The position numbers were made by a program, and so were the translations under genes. A model generated the notes under the pieces. It ran no database searches and was not told where the DNA came from. It saw only the letters and a program-made list of their open reading frames with translations. Below, piece by piece: positions 12,864 through 22,657 of a stretch of 64,000 bases of DNA. The stretch is from Pocillopora verrucosa. Its lineage: Eukaryota; Cnidaria; Anthozoa; Scleractinia; Pocilloporidae. The stretch covers positions 22,793,904 through 22,857,903 of the forward strand of contig NC_089312.1 in assembly GCF_036669915.1 (NCBI RefSeq), given 5' to 3'. Position 1 is the first letter of the stretch. Each line of letters begins with the position of its first letter.

Positions 12864-13859
12864 ATGGAGGAAAACTTGACTTTACCCAAAGTGGATTTAG
12901 ATAACAACACTTCAAGTTCACTGCCAGTTTACTACATTATCCTCGCATCGCTTATCGGGTTCGTTGCAGTGTTTGGGAATGGGGTAGTGATCTATCTCAT
13001 TTCTACAAGAAGACGACTTCATGTGGAAACCAATTACTTTGTGGTGTCCCTTGCTTTTGCAGACATGTTGGTAGGCTTGTTTCTTCCCACTTTCATCATC
13101 GCCTGTGACTTCTGGTCGGACTGTGATAAAACAACTTATTTCATGTTTTTTAACCTGTTCACCTTAATATCCATAGCGAATTTATTTGCCATGACAGTGG
13201 ATAGGTATATATCGATTTTATATCCTCTGCGTTATCAGTCATATGCCACATCAAGGCGACTTTTTGGCACAATCTTGGTTTCGTGGATTATTCCAGCATA
13301 TCTCTCCTTCTCTCCGCTTTTCTGGACACTTGCAAGTTCGGAAACAGTTAAAAATACGGGAAAAAAAGTTCATGCTTTAATTGTTATCACTGCATTCGAG
13401 GTGATACCCACCGTTGTCATGCCAGCCATGTATATCCAAATTTTCGTAACTGCAAGGCGACACGCGCGGCAGGTTGCAACACACCAAACTCAGCTCGACT
13501 TCAACAGTCAAGTCAACAACAGAGATAACATGCAACAGGCGACAGCAGATGCGGGCAAGAGAGCCTCTCATACCTCACAACAAAGCAAAGGTAAAAGGAA
13601 GACTGCAGATTTATCGAGTGTTATAGTATTGGGAGCTGTCATAGGCCTTTTTGTTGTTTGCTGGTCTTTTGACACAGTGATTTCGCTCTGCAGTAAGTTA
13701 GAACTGTGCGTTATCAGTGATGGTCTTTTCAGAGTATCTGATTTGATGATTTTTGTAAATTCTGCCATAAATCCACTCGTCTACGCGTTTTTGAAGAAGG
13801 ACATAAAACGGGAATTTAGTTTTATTTGTTGTTGTACCGTGGCAATGAATGAGAAGTAA
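12864..13859 (+). CDS. Class A GPCR, receptor 4
   Basis: Intronless receptor of 331 residues with an ATG start. N-glycosylation sites occur at N4 and around N14-N15 in the outer N-terminus. TM1 has FGNG (N39), TM2 AFADM (D67), TM3 ends VDRYISI (DRY at 113-115), TM6 is CWSFD without proline, and TM7 is NPLVY, the only fully canonical NPxxY of the eight. It has C-x5-C between TM2 and TM3 and C-x5-C in loop 3 (LCSKLELC). The third intracellular loop is polar and Gln/Asn/Ser-rich. It is one of two plus-strand receptors in the cluster and lies upstream of, and convergent with, the minus-strand Wnt gene. Ligand unknown. Confidence 0.9.
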   Translation: MEENLTLPKVDLDNNTSSSLPVYYIILASLIGFVAVFGNGVVIYLISTRRRLHVETNYFVVSLAFADMLVGLFLPTFIIACDFWSDCDKTTYFMFFNLFTLISIANLFAMTVDRYISILYPLRYQSYATSRRLFGTILVSWIIPAYLSFSPLFWTLASSETVKNTGKKVHALIVITAFEVIPTVVMPAMYIQIFVTARRHARQVATHQTQLDFNSQVNNRDNMQQATADAGKRASHTSQQSKGKRKTADLSSVIVLGAVIGLFVVCWSFDTVISLCSKLELCVISDGLFRVSDLMIFVNSAINPLVYAFLKKDIKREFSFICCCTVAMNEK

Positions 13860-15058
13860 TTTATTTTCATGAGTTGTTATGTAAACCAGCATCAAGCTTG
13901 TTACCTCGGGTTGGTTATGATAAGTAGCTATATTACTTTCGATGTTAGAGATCTTTGAACTGCACAGTTTTAAATACAAACAAAGGGATAAATATAAGTA
14001 TAAATAAGAAATTACGCGTTTCCGCTCAAGCAATCCAAAATGTAACCTCCTGTGAAACATATAAATAATTTTATTTATGTCAATATATTAAATTTTCAAC
14101 GTTTGCAAGGTAATTAAACCAGTAATAAAATTAATTGAACTCGCTCTTTGAACCATTTCGTCATTTTTCTGAGTATGGTCATGAAGACCCGATCGTCAAA
14201 TCTTTTTTAAACCAAGCCACATTGCTTACAGCATCTATGATAGTTAATAACTATTATCCGAAGTGGGGGTGGCTAATGGTGTTCATTTTCCATGGATATC
14301 CATCGCTGGCCACCGGCACTGAGGTGAGCAGTTCTTTTAGCTTATAATAAAACAGTCACATAATATAGCGCAAAAAGATAATTCTAACTCACTTATTTCT
14401 GCAACAATTATAACCAAATCCCGCACGAGCCGCTCGGAAGTGAGAAGCAAACTATTAAAGATATTTGGGTTTAGTGGGCGCTTATCCATTGTTTTAGGAT
14501 ATGCATGCTAATATTAATTCTTCATTTAATGAGAAATAAGTACTGATACAGACTGACGTTCCAAAAGTTTTCTTGAGACTTGATGTAATGTCATTGATCC
14601 GTATGATGAGTTTCCTAACTCTTGTAATTTTTTTGGGGGGGGGGGGGAAAAAGTCAGTTATAAGCAAGCAAATGAATAATAAAAAAGCGAAGCGACAACC
14701 GAATTCAATATTTTGTTGTTTGGTAACAAATGTAATCATGGCTTTTATTCTTACTGTGTCTCATATTAATTTCTTCCACGAAAATACCATTTTTCCTGTT
14801 CCGTATCAACAATCTCGTTTTCAGTTGGTACCTTCACCATTAAGAAAATTTAAAGCTAAGAGACTAAGATAGGCGTGGGTATCATGGGTGTAGGTGCTCA
14901 TTTGCATTTTCTACTAAGCATTTATTGATACAATTGAACAAAACGGAACAAAATCGTTATTGTACAACTAACCATCTTGCGGCTACAATACTTCATCTAT
15001 CATCTTTGTCTTACTTTTTGAGCTGATTTCAACCTTAGATTAGATTAGAGGCGACCCA
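13860..15058. other. Interval between receptor 4 and the Wnt 3' end
   Basis: Convergent 3' flanks with no coding exon seen. A run of 13 consecutive G lies at 14635-14647, likely length-variable. Confidence 0.6.
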
Positions 15059-18000
15059 TTACATGCACTTATTTTCCATAATCACATCTGTGCATACTTT
15101 ACAACTGCATGGCTTATCAACACTCGTTTTACAGTCACAAAATCTCTTCTGAAGTTTTGCCTCCCGTTTGTAGCCCCGACCACAGCACATCAAGGTGCAG
15201 TCACCTTCTTTAAGAGAGTTCAATTGGCAGCGGCGGCCACGCGTGCCTGGAATGCCGTATTCATTCTGCCGATAGCAGTAGGTGGGAGAGTAACGGATGT
15301 AAACCAGAGATGATTTCCTTGGTCTCTTTCCATTTGGTCTGTCGCGGTACCGCTCAATGGTTCGCAGAAAGGGTGAATTGTTCTTTCCTCGTTTGTGCGC
15401 AGTAACCCTTGTGGCCAAGTGATACTTTCCCTTAATGATTCGGCTGATTTTGTGGAGTGGTGGTAAAGTTAGATGGCAAGACTTAACTCTCCCAGTTTTT
15501 CCCACTGTGCATTTTGCCACTCGATTCTCTTGTAGAACCTGAAAAATGTTTCACAGGTAATTAGAATCATGCTTTGGTATAATACACCATTAAATTGAAT
15601 CTTGATCTTGCTGCCGCACAAGTGCGAATCATTTGGGGCTGACAGTGCCAAGTGACCCCTACAATTGCTCAATTAAACGAAAGGGGTAGATAAGCTCTTA
15701 CGCCCCCTACATCCCCACCCTGATATGAAATAGTAGAAATATACAATTACATCCTACAAGAGACTGTAAACTGTTATATTCTCTCGCATCCTACTATGTT
15801 TTTTATATCTGGAGTAAAACCCCATCGTTGAAAACTCGTGTTTCTCTCCTGGGAGTGTCAATTTCCTATAAAAGAAGGTGCAAGACCGATTTTCTGAAAA
15901 CTCACGCCGAAAATTAAAGACAGTACGGTTTGTGACAGATGGGGACCCTACTATCTAACCATAAAATTATCTTTAAACTATTTCATAAAATGCAAGGATG
16001 GAAAAGCTCACAAATGAAGTAAAAGGATAACAACTTGAATATCCTACTGTATTCACCTGAAGTCCAACTCTGATATTGTGCTTCATGACAAGTGTATCAA
16101 TAGCGCTTTTATTTCTCCTGTCATTCAGCATAAAACGTTCAGATGAGTAAGTTCCAAAGTGAGCATTTGCACTACAACCTTTCCGTTTCCAGGTCTGCCC
16201 GTACCTGGGACGTCTGATTCCCTCGCAGCGGCATTCCGTGACGTTTTTCGCTGTGCAGGCCTTTGTTACACTGTAGGCTATTGACGCTGATAGCAATGCA
16301 GATGTAAACGCCGCCTCTCTTGTCCCAGCTGGAAAGTGAGATAATTAAATGTTATAAGAAAAAATTCCACCTTATTCAGGAATAAGAAGGAAACCTGGAG
16401 TACTAAGAACGTAAAAATATCACATACCCAGACGTTAATAGGCACGTTTACCCTCATGTTTTGTATTAGTGCGTATGCGTCTAGATGAAAATAGTTTTGT
16501 GTTTTTGATGTTAGCATAACAAATTAAAAGCGGACACGTAAAGACACGTAATGAAAAATACTGAAGATGAGGACACCAAAGACGAATTTCTTCATAAACA
16601 ACGTGAACTAAGGAACACTCAAGAGCAGGAACAGATAGGACACAAAGATAGACACTCACTGCAGAAGCTGAGCGAGATGACTAAAAGAGGCCTATCGGCG
16701 CATGCAATTACAGATCAGAGTCAGAACGAAAACTGACAGAAATAGGGCCAAAAAAAATGCAATTACAAAGGTCGCCGAAGTAAACCAACAGCTTCTTTTT
16801 ATGAATCACTCCGGATCGGGCTAAAATAATATTTAAATGGTAACTTTTAAACTGGTCGGGGTACCGTTGTGTTAATTTCGATATACGCCAAAAACTTTCA
16901 ATTAGCTTCAAGCGGGGACGATTTTGATTTCGTGCCCACAACTCAGGAGAGCAGGAAGTACTCGCTGTTCGACGTTATTTTGTCAGCATGGAGCCTTGCC
17001 AATGGAACAAAAGTTAACTTGAAATAAAACATGACTCTTTGATAGCACTTTCCGCACATTCTGTACGTCCTCAACAGAGGAATAACAAGCAGTGTGGAAA
17101 CTGGGGTGATTAAAACTGCCCTTTGTGTGCAATTTTGATGTTTAATCACATTTCTGTGGCCATTAAGACTCCATTTGATCCTTAACCTTTTTACATCTGT
17201 CAGTTTGGACTTTCCCTACAACCATAAAGAAACGTAAATACGCCAATGATAACAGATGTTGGAGTTAAGAAAAACAAAGTCATGTTGATTTAAAACAAAG
17301 CATGGCTGACGTACTCACCTGGTGCTCGTTCCAAAAGACTTTTGTTTACAAGCGCACTACAATTCCACCTACTCCACTGAAATTCTCGCTCGCATTCTGA
17401 TAATCCTCTCTCGATCCCTTTCTTTATTGCAGTCTCGAGTCCAAGCACTCTGAAGCAAAGCTTTCTTTGACTCACGGACAGTCCTGGTGCTTTGTGACAC
17501 CACGAATCAGAGCGGCGTGCCTTTTTAGCACTGCTCGTGTCACTGCGAAAAAAATTGATAGCACTTCCCACTCACTTGGAGAGCATTAACTTAATTAGCA
17601 ATTTAACGTCTGTTTTGATTTTCGTGAGGAATTGGCTTTGGACTGTACTGATCGGGTATAACTATAGCTAGGCGTATCTTTATCAAGCGCCATAATTTCA
17701 ACGCTACTCGTGAGTAACATATACGTTTCCTTTGAATTTTGATTGATATGCATCAACGGGAAAACCCAGAATTTCACCTTCGGGGAGAAAAAAGAATCTA
17801 AAGACATGGTTTCCACTGATAGCTCATTGAATTCTCCTCAACTCAGCACGACCGGGGCCGTCAGTGTCAACGCTGTTTTGAATGTCAATTGCAAGTTGAT
17901 CTTGTCCATGGAACACACATAATTTTTTGCCTGTTCTGGTTAGCAATGTGATGGATCTTAGTTCAGATCTCAGGTATTTTTTTGAAGTAGATGCGAGTGG

Positions 18001-18735
18001 ACTGTTGATTATCTCAGTCAGTCCTAATTTACCCACAGATATTAAAAATACGTCGATGTTAAACAAATTATCACTACCCAAATATCTATTTCTCTTATTT
18101 TGAAACAGACCGAGGCAAGGGGGAACTTCGCTTCAACATTATTCTCGCTCTCTATTGAAAAACGATCATGTTAACACGACGTACATGTTTTATTGTCGGA
18201 CAAAGATCTCGCTTTGCTCGAATGAAATTCCAATGGCTCTTCATCGAGACAAAGTAGGAGACGCTGAAGATGACTCGAACACAATCTATAAAGATTTAAA
18301 GTTAAATCAATGATCACGGCGTATTGACTTGTGTGTCTCTTTTTAAATCTTTGCAGAGCCTGTATTCCTTATATACCTGTATACCATGTTCTGAGGTATT
18401 AACCTCGACTTACATAGAAGAGCATAATTGCTTTTCAAAAGATACGTGGATATACGTCTTGGCTTGAATTTCGAAACTAAGTTGAATAGAATCAATTAGT
18501 CTGTGTAAACTTGATAGTGATCTTTCCTTGATTTTACAAAATCTTGCGAGAGGCTCATCAACCTCTTCGCATCGAGATCAAAACCAAGATCCCTAATTTT
18601 CATGAGCAAAAGAACCCTTTTTCATGTCCACGCTGAGATTTTTTTTTTCATTACTTAGTGACATGTATTTCTCACGCGAGTAACTTACCCAAAACAGTAC
18701 AACAGGAACACTATGAACCCTACATAAAGCTTCAT
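15059..18735 (-). CDS. Divergent Wnt-family secreted protein, four exons
   Basis: Wnt-like signalling protein of 340 residues. Exons in order are 18735-18689, 17542-17319, 16328-16057 and 15538-15059; all introns are GT..AG and phases match (2, 1, 0). Exon 1 encodes only a signal peptide (MKLYVGFIVFLLYCF) and ends at a strong GTAAGT donor. Exon 2 has PGLSVSQRKLC and ECEREFQWSRWNCS, the N-terminal Wnt hallmark with its N-glycosylation site. Exon 3 begins AGTREAAF and carries VTKAC. Exon 4 has LPPLHKI, LVYIRYSPTYC, DCTLMCCGRGY and a C-terminal cysteine cluster. The family normally has CHGxSGSC, whose serine is acylated by Porcupine; here the position reads CTVGKTGRVKSC with no serine. The usual FxWCC tip reads TSVDKPC. 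The WGGC motif is also changed to KRKGC. About 21 cysteines remain. It is an intact but aberrant Wnt; I cannot assign a subfamily. Confidence 0.9.
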
Positions 18736-19380
18736 GACTGCAGTCTCCCAACTAGCAGTGGTTTAATGCTTACATGGACCTTTACTTTGCTGCTGAGGAA
18801 TGTCCCTTCCGTGGTACCCTGCTGCAAGAATAATATTTCCAACCTATCTTGGGCAACAAGAGCTTTTTACACAGCTCGACACGCGAAAGGTATTAATTTC
18901 ATCTCCTGTTGACAGAATTCGCTGGAGTCTTTGTTTTTGTACGTTATGACACGACATGAAAAACAACTCACGACCCTGGACGCTGTTTGAATTTGTTTTG
19001 GTGCGCGTGTTCTATTTCATAGGATTTCAAAGTTCATTCCACTTTGGTTTTTTGTGTAAATGATCACTTGCTTATGTAGACAGAGTTCAAATGCATCACG
19101 TTTTCACATATAAATGTTCGAACAATGTCCTCGAACAATATGCTGGACTTATTTAGTGGTTATAACTAGCTATCTACATTCAGAATCTCAATGTTTTTAA
19201 TCAGTGCGATCGTTCAAATCAAACTAGGACTAAAGGTATGGCGATAATTACGACAAGGCACTGTGGGGATTTAGATTTGAGATTTAGAAGCTCTTTTTTG
19301 CTCCCAAAGGGCAGACCATCAAATTTCGATTTCGGCTACAAGAATAAAATGAAATGAATTTTCGGTGTTAAAAAGTTTAT
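18736..19380. other. Wnt upstream region
   Basis: This should hold the Wnt promoter and 5' UTR on the minus strand. I see no clear core promoter motif and no other gene. Confidence 0.4.
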
Positions 19381-19388
19381 CACTTACA

Positions 19389-20374
19389 GAGGGGGGCATT
19401 GGGGTCTATTAGAAACCGCAAAACCGTAGAAAAAAATTAACAAAACCGAAAAACTGAAAAAAATTCGATCAAAACCGAAAACCGCATGCAAAACTGTCGA
19501 AACCGATACATTTTCGCATCCCAGCTATTAAAACCCTGAATCGATCCGATACAGTGGTGACAAGTGGAGCATTCAGAGTAAACTACACTAATTTCATTAC
19601 AGGATTAATGAATGCCATGGACTTGGCATTCGTATCTTCTAGTATGTGCTTAAATTAACCTTAACAGCTGTTCTCTCAAGGACCTCGAGCATGGTCTCTG
19701 CGGACTCAGCAGCTGGTAATGGGGCCAAGCTAAATTAAGGAAATTCGCACAAAAGTCCTGAATAGGATTGCAATTTTGCAGTCGCAAATAGTTATAGCTC
19801 TGGAAAGTTTCATCGAAAATCCCTAATCTAACATTTCCATTTGCGAACTAAGACCTGAAAAATTGGAGATTCTATTGGAATGTTGAATCAATCAGTCACA
19901 TGTGGCGTTGATAAAGAAACTCTGGCAGTGTTCCGTGCTTAGCCGTACCCGACGTGTAGCCGTACCCGACATGTAGCTGCGCCTTCCCCTCCCCCCCCCC
20001 CACCATGGGGGAAGGGGGAGGGTGCTGTTACACGTAAGGCTACTTAGGGATTCTTGCGATATTTCAATTGGTTTGACACGCATTCCTCTCGATAACATTT
20101 AGCGGCTATTCGAGATCAGCGGAGGCGCGTAATTGCTGCTTAGATCGAAGAGAAACCGGAACCCAAATAGGTCAAATAGGAAAAACCAAAAACCGCATCG
20201 GGAAAACCCGTTAGTATTTTTCGCGAAAACCGAAAACCAAGTGCTAAAAAACGGAAAATCCGCAAACCGCAATGAACACCAAAACCGAAGTTTTTTGGCG
20301 CAAAAACCGAAAAACCGAAAAACCGAACTAAAAAATAGCCAAAACCACAGAACCGAAAATCCCAATGCCCCCTC
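19389..20374. mobile_element. AACCG-rich element with short inverted ends
   Basis: The left end (19389-19404, GAGGGGGGCATTGGGG) matches the reverse complement of the right end (20361-20374, CCCAATGCCCCCTC) over about 14 bases. Just inside both ends are low-complexity tracts built from AACCGAAA words (19408-19510 and 20150-20360) in the same orientation. No transposase or clear target-site duplication is visible. It is probably a non-autonomous DNA element, or a nested pair of them. Confidence 0.45.
19940..20033. repeat. Short tandem repeat and C-run/G-run hairpin
   Basis: AGCCGTACCCGAC followed by GTGT or ATGT occurs twice in tandem at 19940-19973. It is followed by a run of 11 C (19991-20001), then CACCATGGGGGAAGGGGGAGGG, which can fold back on the C-rich arm. 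Confidence 0.6.
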
Positions 20375-20628
20375 TTTAAATACCAGTGAATTCGAAAACT
20401 TATCATGCCATCATAATAAACAATGATTGACAGATATGAAAAATTCTTGGTTTTTTGCTTTCGTGCAATCCCTTCCTATCTATCATGTTGAGGGATTTAG
20501 TATTTACCAAGAAATGAAAACCACGTTGAATTGAAGACGGCTAAGTTTTCCCTTTATTTTCGAAGTAAACATCACCCTCCTCCTCTTTGAATCTTCACGA
20601 TATGACTGCGTTATTACGGTATTCTTGC

Positions 20629-21085
20629 CATTGGAGTATATATATATATTACAAACTCCAATGGTTCGAGTTATCGGGAGTTGAGAACAAAGGATCAGAA
20701 GTTAGGAAAAACGCTTTTTATTGCCTCATCTATTTATACAGAATACATTTAGCCAAATTTAATTAATTAGAGGTTTAGTAAAAATGAAACACTAAATTAT
20801 TGCAAAAATCCCAACGTAACGGGACTGCAGTATACTGTTTGTTCAGATGTGTCACGTCACGACAGACGTGGTGCTTGGTGGTTCGAGTTATCGAGGGTAA
20901 AAATAAGTAGAGAATGAGCTGAAGGGACACGAAAATTAGTTCGAGTCAGCGGAAGGTTCGAGTAATCGAGGGTTCGAGTTACCGAGGGTAAAATAGCAGC
21001 AATCGTATGACTCAAAGCCAGGGGAAATCGATTTTGGTTCGAGTTAGCGCGAGGTTCGAGTTGTCGATACATCGATAGCTGGACT
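20629..21085. mobile_element. TCGAGTTATCGAGGG-repeat element, likely pogo/Tigger-type end
   Basis: The word GGTTCGAGTTA(T/C)CGAGGG or a close variant recurs at about 20664, 20879, 20938, 20954, 20971, 21035 and 21053. Read on the minus strand the right edge begins CAGTCCAGCTATCGATG and continues with CTCGAACC repeats, a pattern I associate with terminal repeats of pogo/Tigger-like DNA transposons. The left edge holds the perfect short palindrome CCATTGGAGT...ACTCCAATGG around an AT run. No transposase is present. Confidence 0.4.
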
Positions 21086-21691
21086 GTCCTGCCTTCAAAT
21101 ATAAAGCAGAACACTTGAGTGGGGAATTCCATGTTAAGTATACACTTCCTGTATGCAATGGTGCGAAAACTTTGAACTGGATGAAAGAAAGACGGCTTGC
21201 AGTAATATGTAATTAAAAAACGGGAAACGACTGAAACTGAAATTACCACTGGTTAATTGCGTAGCTGTCGTATCCAAAATCTAAACTAACTAGGTTCACA
21301 AGGATTTTTTTAATTTTGAAAAGGTTATCATTAGCAGATTTCTAGGAACCAGACCCGTCATTTTAGCCATTTACCGACTCACATCGAAACACATAAATTA
21401 CAATCTCAGTAGTAATGGTCACCGATAAGAATGGATCAATTTGCTTTGCAGAAAAAACTGTCAAACCAACAGAACCCACAAAAACTTAGTAACGTATTGA
21501 ATCTAAGACTACAGATTAACAGTTTCGACGCATTCGACACTAAATAAATAAGAAAATCTATTTTCTCCCGCACGATTTGATATGATTTATTCAGTATATT
21601 TTCCATCTGCACGCAATACTAACATTATAAAATAAGATGAATACGATTGTCATTTCGAAACAGACGAAGGTTCCGCTCAACTAATCTGAAA

Positions 21692-22657
21692 CTACCGAGA
21701 GGTGTGATTAAAAATATTCAGACCCACTCCTTCGACCTTTGCTGCAATGTTGAGCTCACTGTCGCATCTAAGCAATTTTCGCAGCTCTGTGCGGAAATCT
21801 TTTTTAAGCAGCGCGTAGACCAAACAGTTGATAGCACAGTTTAGATGAATCAAGAGAATAGATGCAAGGCGTAATTGAGGAGAGGGCGAGCAAAGTTTGA
21901 AATTTAAACAGAAAGAGATATATATGCTGAGACTATAACAAACCACAAACAAGCATAAAACTGCGCCAAGAATCTTAGCTGATAGCCTTTCTCGCTTGTA
22001 TTTGTACTCGACACGGAAGGTTTGGTTGAACGATAAATGCGCTGCTTGAGAGGCAGCGCTCCTAGAGTGCCTAAAAACTATCATCAAAATTCTCACAAAG
22101 ATTATCACGAGTAGAAGACATGAAAACAAACCAAAGAATAAATCCACGAAAACCCGATAATATGACTCTATCTCTTTTCTTGGGGTATTATCATAAAACC
22201 ACAGAAGGCGAATAAATGACACTAAACCTGATGTACTCCATGGTAGGGATATGATGACTGTTATTTTACGTGTTGTCATTTCCGTCAGATATGACAGAGG
22301 ATACACGATGGCGTGATGTCTGTCGTACATCATTGCCCACAAGTTTAATGTCGATGCAAACAACAGGAAGTTGTAGAAGGCTAACTGAAGACGCCAGTCG
22401 CATGGAAACAGGTACGAGCATACTAGGCCAGTCGGCGTTAATAAAAGCCCCACACAAAAGTCTGATACAGCAAGAGATAACACAAACCAGTTACAAATAA
22501 TCTGCAAGCGCTTTTTTGTCGCTATCAGGCAAATAACAACTCCGTTTCCCAAAATGGCGAAAGCAGAGATTATCAGCCGTGCAGACCAATACCAGGCTAT
22601 TTTAGGCTCCAGTGAATAATGTCTTTCGGATGATTGTATCCCGGATGTGTTATTCAT
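21692..22657 (-). CDS. Class A GPCR, receptor 5
   Basis: Intronless receptor of 321 residues starting at an ATG, with an N-glycosylation site near N2-N3 (NNTS). TM1 has LGNG, TM2 AVSDF, and the end of TM3 reads MYDRHHAI, so DRY is DRH here, unlike any neighbour. TM6 is CYSL without proline and TM7 is NCLVY, again without the proline. C-x5-C pairs occur in loop 1 (VCSYLFPCDW) and loop 3 (FCLNFKLC). The short second loop has no cysteine. It shares CDWR, NFLL(F/L/Y), ASTLNLWAM and LIHLNCA-type words with the receptors at 48 and 52 kb, so these three form one subgroup. Whether the DRH change lowers coupling or raises basal activity is not predictable from sequence. Confidence 0.9.
   Translation of the reverse strand: MNNTSGIQSSERHYSLEPKIAWYWSARLIISAFAILGNGVVICLIATKKRLQIICNWFVLSLAVSDFCVGLLLTPTGLVCSYLFPCDWRLQLAFYNFLLFASTLNLWAMMYDRHHAIVYPLSYLTEMTTRKITVIISLPWSTSGLVSFIRLLWFYDNTPRKEIESYYRVFVDLFFGLFSCLLLVIIFVRILMIVFRHSRSAASQAAHLSFNQTFRVEYKYKRERLSAKILGAVLCLFVVCYSLSIYISFCLNFKLCSPSPQLRLASILLIHLNCAINCLVYALLKKDFRTELRKLLRCDSELNIAAKVEGVGLNIFNHTSR

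Noticed and set aside
17824-18081. First exon of the Wnt gene at 17824-18081
   Set aside because: It lacks a signal peptide and a donor in the right phase; the 47-bp exon at 18735-18689 fits on both counts.
20099-20426. Overlapping open frames on both strands over the AACCG tract
   Set aside because: They reflect the repeat period, giving Phe/Gly-rich or Asn/Lys-rich peptides without domains.
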